From positions 76,261 to 140,260 of the forward strand of contig NZ_JAGTAR010000014.1 in NCBI RefSeq assembly GCF_018156225.1: a DNA stretch of 64,000 nt. The letters are read 5' to 3'. Below the pieces are notes generated by a model that saw nothing but the letters and a program-made list of their open reading frames with translations, ran no database searches and was not told where the DNA came from. The first letter of the stretch is position 1. Each line of letters opens with the position of its first letter. Made by a program: the position numbers and the translations under genes. Positions 53,209-61,490 of this stretch are shown here, in pieces. The DNA comes from Carboxylicivirga sediminis (lineage in GTDB: Bacteria; Bacteroidota; Bacteroidia; Bacteroidales; Marinilabiliaceae).

Positions 53209-53588
53209 AGGCGAGTGCTGTAGTCTTGATGTTCTTTGCGTACTTTCTTATATCAAAGCTTGCTCCGTACTGCGGAGATAAGAAAGTATGAGCCCCTGCG
53301 GCTTGAGCAGCATAAAGCTTAATTGCCCTAGTGCCGGGCCGGCACATCCTTTTTTGAAAAAGGACGCAAAAACTTTATTGAAAGAGGTGATTGCCTGCCT
53401 GCTGCAGGCAGGCTACGCACCGGAATGAATCTGTTACGCCAGGCTTTCCCTTATTCAAAGGCCGCCATTTCGCCTTCTCATCCACTCTCTTGACGAGCGA
53501 CTGCTTCGAAACCCTGTTTCAAGTGGGGGTTGGTAAGTGCAATCAACAGTGGTTGTTCGCTCCCCGACCTCAGCAACGCAGATGGGGC

Positions 53589-53674
53589 ACCCACTCATCG
53601 AAACGAAGCATAATGAGATTTGCTAATGAAGCTGTACATCTTTAAATCTCATGCATAGTGAGATGTTAGTGGGT
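53589..53674. repeat. Hairpin A, copy 3 (86 nt)
   Basis: Outer arms ACCCACT / AGTGGGT, extended by CATC / GATG; inner arms ATGAGATTT / AAATCTCAT. Compared with copy 2, CATT/AATG has become CATC/GATG, a paired (compensating) change. Confidence 0.8.
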
Positions 53675-54128
53675 CATCGAGTGCTTTAGTCGCGGTCTTC
53701 TTTGTTCCCTTTCTTCGGCTGCAGGAAGAAAGGGAAAGCCCCTGCGGCTTGAGCAGCATAAAGCTTAATTGCCCTTATGCCGGGGCTGGTACATCCATTT
53801 TTGAAAAAGGATGCAAAAACTTTATTGAAAGAGGTGATTGCCTGCCTGCTGCAGGCAGCCTACGCACCGGAATGAATCTGTTACCTCAGGCTTCCCCTAT
53901 TCAAAGGCCGCCATTCTGTAACATTAATTCCTATCACTGGCTTTCAATATTTCGAAACTGTATTTCGAGTGAGGGAAGATTAGACTGGTACTCATTCTCC
54001 CCTTGGGGAGAAACCCGCAGGGAGAGGGGGATTGTTTTACATCAAAGCAGAAGACTGATGATGGAAGATCGAAATTTTAAAGTGCAATGGGTATCGCTAA
54101 TAGCTATCAGCTTGTGGCGTTTGGCTTT

Positions 54129-55073
54129 TTAATGCTTCATAAACTCCACCAGGCATTCCACCAGTTGGGTATTAACCGGCAGTGTGCCGTTCGAGTAGGT
54201 CGCCATATTCGCCTTTAGTTCCTGGGGTGCATCCTTCAGCACATGGTTCATGCCCTCAATAAGCTGCAGTTGAGCTTTGGGCGCAGCCTCATGCAGCAGT
54301 TGCGCATTATCAACCGATACCTGTATATCGGTAGTACCATTGATAAGCAACAAAGGGATATCCAGTTTGGTAATTTCATCAGCCGGGTTGTATTGCATCC
54401 ACGAAATCATATATGCTTGCAGGCTGGGGCGGAAGATAGAATACAGATAGGGGTTAACCGCTTGTGTGGTTTGTCCCATTCTTAAGGTGTCAAACAGCAT
54501 GACGGCTTCCTCATATACCTTCTCAGGCAGTTTGGGCTTTAACTGATTCTGCAGAACCTGATCAATGGGGCGCCCGGCACCGCTAATGGATATAAAACCA
54601 TCGGCCCTGGTTTGTTGTGCCGCCATCATACCCACGAGTGACCCCTGACTGTGGCCTATGATATATACTTTCTTAAAGCGTTTATCAGCTTTCAGCAGTT
54701 CTATCCATTGCACGGCGTCATCAATAAAACGGTCGAAACGCATGTCGCCCTCTGCTATCTTGGCCGGTGCACTCTCACCAACGCCTCGCTTATCGTAGCG
54801 AAGTGTTGAGATGCCGTTCATGGCCAGCTGTTCGGCCAGAATCTTGTAGGCATTAGAGTACAAGGTAAAGCCGGCATTACAGTTGCGGTCCGTTGCTCCC
54901 GAGCCGGCAATAATCAGGGCTACATCGCTTTTGTTGGCATCGGCCATGGTTAAGGAGCCATACAGCTCGCCATTGTCGGTACTTAGTTTTATGTTTTCCT
55001 CGTTTATGGTGGTTTGGGCGGTAGTGGCCAGGCAGAGCAGGAGGGTGATCAAGAAAGTAAAGAGTTTCATCAT
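54129..55073 (-). CDS. Secreted alpha/beta hydrolase
   Basis: The product has 314 residues with a signal peptide (LFTFLITLLLCLATTAQ). The alpha/beta fold shows an oxyanion region (IIAGSGATDRN), the nucleophile elbow VYIIGHSQGSLVGMM (Ser), the acid in LLINGTTDIQVSV (Asp) and the His in IEGMNHVLK. LRYDKRGVGESAP is typical of serine-aminopeptidase/esterase-like S33 relatives. It probably hydrolyses esters or peptides in the periplasm. An ATG one codon later (55070) is an equal start. It is 70 nt downstream of a second serine hydrolase on the same strand. Confidence 0.9.
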   Translation of the reverse strand: MMKLFTFLITLLLCLATTAQTTINEENIKLSTDNGELYGSLTMADANKSDVALIIAGSGATDRNCNAGFTLYSNAYKILAEQLAMNGISTLRYDKRGVGESAPAKIAEGDMRFDRFIDDAVQWIELLKADKRFKKVYIIGHSQGSLVGMMAAQQTRADGFISISGAGRPIDQVLQNQLKPKLPEKVYEEAVMLFDTLRMGQTTQAVNPYLYSIFRPSLQAYMISWMQYNPADEITKLDIPLLLINGTTDIQVSVDNAQLLHEAAPKAQLQLIEGMNHVLKDAPQELKANMATYSNGTLPVNTQLVECLVEFMKH

Positions 55074-55143
55074 ATGTGGTTTAGGGTGGAAAAGGTAAAG
55101 GGTTTCTTAGCCAAAGTAAAGTGATAAGAAACCCTTCGTTCAA

Positions 55144-56211
55144 TTAAAATTTATAACCTGCTTTTTGGATATCCTGCAGGTTGTTAATGGGATTTTCTGG
55201 TTTCAGATAACGGTTCATATGCTTGTAAATCTTCACCCGTATCTCTTTGGCCGTCTTAGTATCCATCCGGTCAAACGAGTGACCGCCCGGCACAGCCTGG
55301 TATATTTCGTAGTCGAACTGCTTGTTGTCGGCTTTCAGCGATTTAATCAGGTGCTCCACTTCCAGCACATGCACATCGTTATCGTTGGTGTTGGTGTGTA
55401 TCAGCAGAGGCGTGTTCTTAAATTTATGGGTATTCCAGGCCGGTGAGCGGCGACGGTACTCCTCCACATTATTGTGTGCCGACTGTCCAATGTGGTAATC
55501 GGCTTCGTACAAGGCGCGGTATTCATCGTCGTAATAGCCCATGCGTGCCACCAGGTCACTTACCGGAACGCCGGCGTACGCCACTGCATAATCAGTGGGG
55601 TGTTCAAAAATATTAAACAGGGTAATCAGTCCGCCATGGCTCCAACCCATAATGCCCACCCGGTTTTTATCCAGAAAGTGGTAGTTATCCAGCATGTAGT
55701 TTTTACTGGCAAACACATCTTCAATCTCCAGTCCGCCGTAATCAATCTTCTCATAATGGCCCTTACCGTAGCCGGTGCTGCCACGATACTCGGCGGCCAC
55801 CACCACATAGCCCTGGTTCACCAGTTCGCGCACAATATGCGTGTAGTAGGTGGTGAAATCGGCATGCACACCGCCATGGGGCAATACCATCAGCGGGTAT
55901 TTTTTGTTCGTATCCAGGTTTTTGGGGAAGAACAGGTACGACCAGAACTTAACAGGATTGCCGGCGCCCAGTGCCGTGGGGTTTTTCTCTTTCCACTTGG
56001 GCGGACCATACATATATACCTTATCAACATAAGCAACATCGCCCAGGCGTTCGTGCCACATCAGGTCGTCCACCATCTTCTCCAGGCGGTCGAGGCGGTG
56101 CTGCAGGTTCTCATCATTGGTTTGTAATAAGCTTTCAACAGATTGTTTTTGGCTGAAGGCCGATGCAGCAGACAGAAAAAGCATCAGGCTCAGGGTAAGA
56201 AGTTTATTCAT
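55144..56211 (-). CDS. Secreted prolyl-oligopeptidase-type serine peptidase
   Basis: The product has 355 residues with a signal peptide (LTLSLMLFLSAASAFSQ). The catalytic domain has VVAAEYRGSTGYGKGHYEKI, the nucleophile motif VGIMGWSHGGLITLF (GWSHGG, Ser), the acid near LIHTNTNDNDVHV and the His in VPGGHSFDRMD. It is an S9-like peptidase lacking the usual beta-propeller; only ~100 residues precede the catalytic domain. Likely role: cleavage of oligopeptides outside the cytoplasm. Confidence 0.9.
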   Translation of the reverse strand: MNKLLTLSLMLFLSAASAFSQKQSVESLLQTNDENLQHRLDRLEKMVDDLMWHERLGDVAYVDKVYMYGPPKWKEKNPTALGAGNPVKFWSYLFFPKNLDTNKKYPLMVLPHGGVHADFTTYYTHIVRELVNQGYVVVAAEYRGSTGYGKGHYEKIDYGGLEIEDVFASKNYMLDNYHFLDKNRVGIMGWSHGGLITLFNIFEHPTDYAVAYAGVPVSDLVARMGYYDDEYRALYEADYHIGQSAHNNVEEYRRRSPAWNTHKFKNTPLLIHTNTNDNDVHVLEVEHLIKSLKADNKQFDYEIYQAVPGGHSFDRMDTKTAKEIRVKIYKHMNRYLKPENPINNLQDIQKAGYKF

Positions 56212-56310
56212 TGTCGAATGGATTTATATTCAACTCTAAGTAATAAAAAAACATACTCATCAACAATGATAAATGCCTTTAAATAATAATCTTGCTTGAG
56301 TCAGTTTTAA

Positions 56311-56345
56311 CGCTACCGCACGAGTCCTCTCGTGTGGTTCGTTTG
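56311..56345. repeat. 35-nt direct repeat, copy 1
   Basis: Identical over 35 nt to 56526-56560. It contains the hairpin CCGCACGAG-TCCT-CTCGTGTGG (one G-T pair). Confidence 0.9.
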
Positions 56346-56365
56346 AAATGCGTGATATTAAAAGT

Positions 56366-56432
56366 ATTTCCCCCTTGGCGAAGGGGGATAGATGAGAAAA
56401 GTTATTTGTGTATATCTGGATTAGGGGGATTG
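56366..56432. repeat. Dispersed CCCCCTTGGCGAAGGGGG element, copy 2
   Basis: The same 24-nt stretch as at 52397-52420, followed by AGGGGGATTG at 56423-56432. Confidence 0.8.
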
Positions 56433-56525
56433 ATGTATGTCTTGTCAAACCGTTCGCCTAATGGATCTGGATTAAAGATGCGGGTCTTCTTTCTACTCAA
56501 ATTCCAGCTAGGAAATATTTTCAAT

Positions 56526-56560
56526 CGCTACCGCACGAGTCCTCTCGTGTGGTTCGTTTG
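56526..56560. repeat. 35-nt direct repeat, copy 2
   Basis: Identical over 35 nt to 56311-56345, 215 nt away, with different flanks. Confidence 0.9.
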
Positions 56561-56687
56561 GAAGGGGATTGATGAGAAATGCAGTTTGTGTCTATCGAAA
56601 TCAGAGGGATTGAAACTCATTTTGTCAAGCCCATCCAGCTAAAGAAATTGGATTAAAGATGTGGGTTGTTTTCCTGCTCCAGACAAC

Positions 56688-59183
56688 CTACCCAATCTCA
56701 ACAATGGTAATGCCACTGCCACCATACTGCACATGCTCATCGCGGAACGAACTGACAAAAGGCAGGGTGTTCAACTGCTCACGTATCATCAGGCGCAGTA
56801 TGCCATTACCTTTCCCATGCAATATCTTCACCTCCGACGCCTCGCATATCACTGCTTCATCCAGGTGGTTAAGCACCAGTTGAATGGCTTCTTCGGTACG
56901 CTTGCCCCGCACATCAATGTCCGGTTTAAAAGTCAGCTTACGCTCGCGCACTTTATCTCCCACATTGGATATCGAAGCATTAGGATTGGTAATATTGGCC
57001 CGCTTAACCGCTTTGTTGCTCACCCGTTCGAGGCGGTTAATTTTTACTGTTGTACTCAGGCTGCCAAAAGCCACAGTGGCTTCTTTACCCTGAATCTTCA
57101 GAATTTCGCCCGGCGTATTTTGTCCTTTGAGTTTGACGTTATCACCCACCTGAAGAGGCGCCTCGCTGGCTTTCGGACGCAGTTTTGCCGCTGCCGCCGC
57201 TTCATCTGGCTTATTGCTTTTGCGGTTGGCTTTGCGCTTCTCGCGCTCTTCAATCTGGCGTATTTTGCGTTCTATCTGTTCATCCTTCAGCTTTTTGTCA
57301 ACAGCCGTCTCTTTAAAGTCCTCCAGTTGCTGACGCGCCAGTTTGGTTTTTTCTTTATCAGCCTGGGTCTCCTTAATGGTTCGGATAGTGTTTTCTATCT
57401 CCTTATTGGCTTTGGATAGTAAGAATTCGGCTTCTGCCTTGGCTTTATCCAGTATCTCTTTTCGTTCTTTCTTAACGTTCTGCAGGTCCAGCTGATAGCG
57501 TTCCAGCACATCGGCCAGCTTCTTCTCATTTATCCGAATGGTATTACGCTTTTGCTCCCAGTAACGTTTGTCACGCACTATCTCGCGCAGGTTCTTGTCG
57601 TAATCAACATGTTCCTGTCCAATTTTTTCCTTGGCGCTCGTCAGGATGTTTTCGGGCAGACCAATTTTGCGGGCTATCTCAAAGGCAAACGAAGAGCCCG
57701 GCTGGGCTATCTGCAGCTTGTACAGTGGCATAATTCGACCAGTATCAAACAGCATAGCACCATTCTCAATACCTTCGGTTTGCGAGGCCATATGTTTCAG
57801 GTTAGTGTAGTGCGTGGTAATGACGCCATACACCTTTTGTTGATTCAGCTGCTCCAGCACACTCTCAGCAATGGCACCACCCAGCATGGGCTCTGTCCCT
57901 GTTCCAAACTCATCAATCAGTATCAGTGTTTGTTGCTGGCTGTAACGCAAAAAGTGCTTCATATTAAAAAGGTGCGAGCTGTAGGTACTCAGGTCATTCT
58001 CGATGGATTGCTCATCGCCCATATCCATAAAAATGTGCTTGAAGATACCCATGGTTGAGCCTTCGTCCATTGGCACCAGCAGTCCGCACTGAAACATGTA
58101 TTGCAGTAGGCCCACTGTTTGCAGGCATACTGATTTACCACCGGCGTTAGGTCCCGAGATGAGTAACAAACGCTGTTTGGGGTCTGACAATTCGATGTCT
58201 AAAGGCACCACCGGTTTGTTAAGGGGTTTGTGCTGCAGGTGCAGCAAGGGGTGAACAGCTTCTTTCCAGATGAAGTTTTGCTGCTTCTTATAATCAGGCA
58301 ACAAGCCATTAATGCTGATGGCAAAGCGTGCCTTGGCCCTGATGAAGTCGATGGTACCCATAAACCGGTACGATTCCAGCAACTCATCAATATACGGACG
58401 TATCACATCGGCCATCTCAATCAGTATGCGGGTCATCTCACGACGCTCGGCATATTGCAGTTCGCGCACCTCGTTGTTGATTTCCACTACTTCGGCCGGC
58501 TCAATAAAAGAGGTTTTACCGGTAGCCGACTCGTCCTGCACAATACCACCCAACTTACGCTTATTAGCTGCCGGCACAGGAATCACGGCCCGGCCATCGC
58601 GTATCGATACCGTCACGTCTGCATCCACCAGGCCATCTTGCTTGGCGCGTTTAAGTATGGAGCTCAGCTTGCGCGATATGCTGTTTTGCTTATTAAAAAT
58701 CTCACGACGGATGCGCGCCAGTTCGGGCGACGCATTGTCTTTTATCTTGCCAAATTTATTGAGTATCCCGTCAATATTATCCAGAATAAACGGAAACACG
58801 GCCACCTCGGCCACCAGCTCTTTCAGTTTCGGATAGTCTTCGTCATCTTTTTTATTAAAAAAGCGGCAGATTTCGTTGATAGTCGTTAATGAGCGTTTCA
58901 GGTCAAACAGTTCACTTTCATCCATAAAGCGGCCTTCAGTGCGAATACGGGCCAATGGTTCACGCACATCAATGAAGTAGCCTGTTGGAAAGTTATCTTC
59001 TTCCAGGCATACTTTTTTAAATTCGTTGGTGCGCTGCAGGTTAAGACTCACTTCATCAAAATGGGTGCTGAAGCTCATCTCATCAACGGCCTCTTTGCCC
59101 AATCCACTCATGCAGCTTTCTTTCACCAGCTCACGAACGCGGGTAAACTTTATCTTATCTTCGAAACTCTCTGGATATATCAC
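56688..59183 (-). CDS. mutS2: MutS2 family endonuclease/ATPase
   Basis: The product has about 831 residues. The MutS-like ATPase has Walker A LLISGPNAGGKSVCLQTVGL, the MDEGSTMGIFKHIFMDMGDE loop, Walker B TLILIDEFGTGTEP and GVITTHYTNLK. A long coiled coil (~500-620) follows, then a KOW-like stretch (VGDNVKLKGQNTPGEILKIQ), and a C-terminal Smr nuclease domain (PDIDVRGKRTEEAIQLVLNH, EVKILHGKGNGILR). I chose GTG 59183 because it gives MIYPESFEDKI, the usual N-terminus; TTGs at 59201 and 59210 are alternatives and no ATG exists. MutS2 acts on recombination intermediates or stalled ribosomes rather than in mismatch repair. Confidence 0.94.
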   Translation of the reverse strand: MIYPESFEDKIKFTRVRELVKESCMSGLGKEAVDEMSFSTHFDEVSLNLQRTNEFKKVCLEEDNFPTGYFIDVREPLARIRTEGRFMDESELFDLKRSLTTINEICRFFNKKDDEDYPKLKELVAEVAVFPFILDNIDGILNKFGKIKDNASPELARIRREIFNKQNSISRKLSSILKRAKQDGLVDADVTVSIRDGRAVIPVPAANKRKLGGIVQDESATGKTSFIEPAEVVEINNEVRELQYAERREMTRILIEMADVIRPYIDELLESYRFMGTIDFIRAKARFAISINGLLPDYKKQQNFIWKEAVHPLLHLQHKPLNKPVVPLDIELSDPKQRLLLISGPNAGGKSVCLQTVGLLQYMFQCGLLVPMDEGSTMGIFKHIFMDMGDEQSIENDLSTYSSHLFNMKHFLRYSQQQTLILIDEFGTGTEPMLGGAIAESVLEQLNQQKVYGVITTHYTNLKHMASQTEGIENGAMLFDTGRIMPLYKLQIAQPGSSFAFEIARKIGLPENILTSAKEKIGQEHVDYDKNLREIVRDKRYWEQKRNTIRINEKKLADVLERYQLDLQNVKKERKEILDKAKAEAEFLLSKANKEIENTIRTIKETQADKEKTKLARQQLEDFKETAVDKKLKDEQIERKIRQIEEREKRKANRKSNKPDEAAAAAKLRPKASEAPLQVGDNVKLKGQNTPGEILKIQGKEATVAFGSLSTTVKINRLERVSNKAVKRANITNPNASISNVGDKVRERKLTFKPDIDVRGKRTEEAIQLVLNHLDEAVICEASEVKILHGKGNGILRLMIREQLNTLPFVSSFRDEHVQYGGSGITIVEIG

Positions 59184-59299
59184 TTCTGTAATTTTGTGCA
59201 AAAATAACAAAACAGCGGTGCTTTGTAAAAGAAGTAGGAAGAGAACAACGCCTTATTGTAAAAAAAGTGTTAAAAATCTTTTTTTTTCATCTCAGCCAC

Positions 59300-59458
59300 T
59301 TGACACCATAATATTAAGGGCGTAATTTAGCTTTCGAATCTAAAACAACACGGCTCTCCTGGTCCCCAAATATAGAAACATTCGGATGTGTGTGAGGTTT
59401 AGGTTAGAATTTTTTTCTTAGAATGTTTCTTTGCCTGTCTCCCCAGACAGGCTTTTTT
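59300..59458 (+). ncRNA. Candidate small RNA ending in a strong terminator
   Basis: The gap between two minus-strand genes carries a plus-strand terminator with no plus-strand gene in front. Upstream are TTG (59300-59302) and TAATTTAG (59323-59330), spaced 20 nt, near the -33/-7 pattern. The predicted transcript of about 120 nt contains AGAAACATTC (59374-59383) pairing with GAATGTTTCT (59421-59430). I match it to no known RNA family. Confidence 0.3.
59433..59458 (+). terminator. Orphan plus-strand terminator
   Basis: The perfect stem GCCTGTCT / AGACAGGC with a CCCC loop is followed by a T-run (TTTTTT). There is no plus-strand gene upstream; on the minus strand no T-run follows the stem. Confidence 0.75.
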
Positions 59459-59472
59459 ATGCACGAATATTT

Positions 59473-60042
59473 TTAAGGATTTAAAGCTGAATTGGCATAG
59501 TGGTCGAGTGCAGCAAAAAGTTTCAATGGTGATAAGGTACGCCATTTAACGCTGTTGAGTTGCCCACCATATAATATGTAATAGTTGAGGTTAATTTTAT
59601 CGAACTCTTCCAGCACATGCTGTCTGAAATTAACCGCCATAATCCAGCCATCTTCAATATCGTTGAACCAGTCTTCGTAATAAGCATCATCGGAGTAGTG
59701 GAAGTTAAGCACATTCTCGCCTATGAGTATGAACTTCGATATACCCTTATCTGCCAGGTGTTCCACAACGGTGCGTTTAAGATGCATAATATCATTATAC
59801 AGGCAGTCGTTCCATTCGCCCATCAGCTCAATGATAGCAAAGTTCTGCTCGTAACTCACAAATAGTATCTTCAGGTAGAGCGTTTTTGAACCAAACTCAT
59901 CCCATTTGGGGTGAATGTAATGATTATAAATAGTATTTCGACATAAGTATTCATCAATTACATCTCCATAGTAGATAGATTGCGGATCTTGATTGGTCAG
60001 GTAAACGGTTTCCCAGCGGCTGAATGGTTCGATGTTTTGCAT
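59473..60042 (-). CDS. Conserved-looking cytoplasmic protein of unknown function
   Basis: The product has 189 residues, rich in Tyr, Trp, Asp and Asn, with no signal peptide or membrane helix. Its N-terminus MQNIEPFSRWETVYLTNQDP and the alternating hydrophobic strands (YLKILFVSYEQNFAIIELMG, SKFILIGENVLNFHY) suggest a small alpha/beta fold. I recall similar proteins in other Bacteroidota but can give no function. It stands alone on the minus strand. Confidence 0.65.
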   Translation of the reverse strand: MQNIEPFSRWETVYLTNQDPQSIYYGDVIDEYLCRNTIYNHYIHPKWDEFGSKTLYLKILFVSYEQNFAIIELMGEWNDCLYNDIMHLKRTVVEHLADKGISKFILIGENVLNFHYSDDAYYEDWFNDIEDGWIMAVNFRQHVLEEFDKINLNYYILYGGQLNSVKWRTLSPLKLFAALDHYANSALNP

Positions 60043-60252
60043 ATTATGTAATAAGGATGTTGTAATAGTTAAAAAGCAAAGGTAATGTATATGCCTTTAT
60101 TCATGGGCATTTGCAAAAAGGTTACTGTTAAAAAGTGAGAAAAAATCAGTAAATACCTTGATTTATTTCATGAAAAAAATCTTTAAATCGTGATTTAAGT
60201 CTTGTTTTCGCGTTGGGTGGCTTTCTATTTTTGAAACGTAAAACATGACAAA

Positions 60253-61416
60253 ATGAGTGCGTTAAAAAAATTGAAAGAAAGAGGCTACCTGGAACGACGT
60301 CGGTATGAGGCGTTATTCTTTTTATTATTCTTTGGAGCTTTTTTTGGCTATCTGGGCCATGTGATGGGAGTGACCAACCTGTTGAATACGCTGATGCGTA
60401 CAGCTCACGACCTGCTGATGAATACCGTATTTTTCATTATGGGAATTACTGTGCTTACTGGTGCGCTGGGCCGTTTGATGATTGAATTTGGTGTGGTTCG
60501 TCTGCTCGAGGTGCTGCTGGCTCCACTGATGCGACCTCTATTTAATTTGCCTGGGGTAAGTGCTTTGGCCGGGCTAATGACATTCTTCTCAGATAATCCT
60601 GCTATTATCAGTTTATCTAATGATAAAAATTTCAGCCGCTACTTTAAGACTCACGAATTAATCTCACTAACCAACTTCGGAACCGCTTTTGGTATGGGAT
60701 TGATTGTATTGGCTTTTATGACCGGGTTGGGGTATTTTTCCGGAGCTATGATTGGATTGTCAGGTGCCGTGATTGGCGCTGTGATCTCCACACGCTTGAT
60801 GCAGTATCTGATTAAAGACAGTATTCCTGCCGACAAAGAATTTGAAGGCGAAGGAGATGAGGAGAAAATTTCGTTTGAGTCAAAGGGTAGTACCTTTCAG
60901 CGTTTTTTAAATGCCATGCTGGATGGAGGTAAGTCGGGTGTTGAACTTGGTTTAGCAATTGTACCAGGTGTATTGGTGATAAGTACTATTGTAATGGTCA
61001 TTACTTTCAAACCTGCAGATGCGGCTATAGGTTACCAGGGGCTTGCTTACGAAGGGGTGCCAATTTTACCAAAACTGGCAGGTTCAGTCGATTGGTTATT
61101 CGATTGGTTATTTGGCTTTGAGTATCCTGAGCTAATAGCTTTTCCTGTTACTTCACTTGGAGCCGTTGGAGCCGCTCTTTCAATGGTAAAAGCATTTATT
61201 GCACAGGGCATTGTTGGCGGTAACGAAATTGCTGTGTTTACAGCAATGGGCATGTGCTGGAGTGGTTATTTAAGTACGCATACAGCTATGCTCGATACCT
61301 TGAAGTTTAGGGAGTTGACCTCAAAGGCCTTACTTGCACATACAATAGGAGGATTGTTTGCAGGTATTTCAGCCCATTATATTTTTGAGTTAATGGCTTA
61401 TTTAGGAGTAGTTTAG
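60253..61416 (+). CDS. Multi-pass membrane protein with gate (nucleoside-recognition-like) domains
   Basis: The product has 387 residues with about eight to nine membrane helices. Two gate-like segments are present: FFIMGITVLTGALGRLMIEF with TFFSDNPAIISLS in the first half, and LGLAIVPGVLVISTIVMVIT with FPVTSLGAVGAALSMVKAFI in the second. This resembles the nucleoside-recognition/spore-maturation (SpmA/B, YjiH) superfamily. The polar loop (EFEGEGDEEKISFESKGSTF) between the halves is cytoplasmic. It is probably a transporter, substrate unknown. It is monocistronic, with a terminator 18 nt past its stop. Confidence 0.78.
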   Translation: MSALKKLKERGYLERRRYEALFFLLFFGAFFGYLGHVMGVTNLLNTLMRTAHDLLMNTVFFIMGITVLTGALGRLMIEFGVVRLLEVLLAPLMRPLFNLPGVSALAGLMTFFSDNPAIISLSNDKNFSRYFKTHELISLTNFGTAFGMGLIVLAFMTGLGYFSGAMIGLSGAVIGAVISTRLMQYLIKDSIPADKEFEGEGDEEKISFESKGSTFQRFLNAMLDGGKSGVELGLAIVPGVLVISTIVMVITFKPADAAIGYQGLAYEGVPILPKLAGSVDWLFDWLFGFEYPELIAFPVTSLGAVGAALSMVKAFIAQGIVGGNEIAVFTAMGMCWSGYLSTHTAMLDTLKFRELTSKALLAHTIGGLFAGISAHYIFELMAYLGVV

Positions 61417-61433
61417 TAAGTTCGAAATAATGA

Positions 61434-61480
61434 AAAAAGCGAGAGCGGGCCATGAATTGATTCGCTCTCGCTTTTTATAT
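61434..61480. terminator. Bidirectional terminator between convergent genes
   Basis: AAAAAGCGAGAGCG pairs perfectly with CGCTCTCGCTTTTT over 14 bp, giving a T-run on the plus strand and an A-flank that serves the minus strand. Confidence 0.88.
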
Positions 61481-61490
61481 GCTGTTTAAT

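Larger units (their letters stand above)
52515..53971. repeat. Three and a half tandem copies of a ~450-480 bp structured element
   Basis: The anchor TTCAAAGGCCGCC recurs at 52515, 52991, 53454 and 53900 (spacings 476, 463, 446), the last copy being partial. Each unit holds, in order: the anchor, a GTTTCGAGTGGG-like block, GTGCAATCAACAGTGG (copies 2-3), CAGCAACGCAGATGGG, hairpin A, hairpin B, CCCCTGCGGC, AAGCTTAATTGCC, hairpin C (TCCTTTTT/AAAAAGGA), AACTTTATTGAAAGAGGTGA, palindrome D (CCTGCCTGCTGCAGGCAGG) and CGCACCGGAATGAATCTG. Conserved blocks are nearly identical between copies, but the arms of hairpins A and B differ in sequence while staying complementary. It is not a known insertion sequence or CRISPR. 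Confidence 0.88.
51700..54128. other. 2.4-kb non-coding region made of repeats
   Basis: Between two minus-strand genes there is no convincing gene. The stretch holds, in order, an AT-rich leader (51700-51930), the 21-nt phased array (51933-52360), a dispersed GC hairpin element (52397-52461), and three and a half copies of a ~450-480 bp structured element (52515-53971). A short GC-rich tail with a second GGGGAG-type hairpin and AGGGGGATTG (54025-54034) closes it. The open frames inside (52242-52613, 52736-52918, 53391-53645, 53749-54132) fall across repeat boundaries and change frame between copies, so I do not call them genes. Confidence 0.8.
56212..56687. other. 476-nt repeat-rich intergenic region
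   Basis: It holds two copies of a 35-nt direct repeat (56311, 56526), the second copy of the CCCCCTTGGCGAAGGGGG element (56366-56432), and two similar GGATTAAAGATG.GGGT stretches (about 56470 and 56652). No gene is supported on either strand. Confidence 0.75.

Noticed and set aside
52736..53645. Short frames inside the structured repeat (for example 52736-52918, 52928-53140, 53391-53645)
   Set aside because: They cross conserved hairpins, shift frame between copies and have no start-site support; the peptide likeness between copies follows from DNA identity.
52649..53674. Integron attC sites
   Set aside because: Ends are ACCCACT/AGTGGGT rather than the RYYYAAC/GTTRRRY cores, no integrase is in the window and the DNA between the hairpins is repeat, not cassette genes.
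52515..53971. CRISPR array
   Set aside because: Units are ~450-480 bp, not 60-70 bp, spacers are absent and no cas genes are present.
59300..59458. Known RNA families (6S, SRP, tmRNA, RNase P) for the orphan transcript
   Set aside because: None of their conserved core sequences or lengths is visible.
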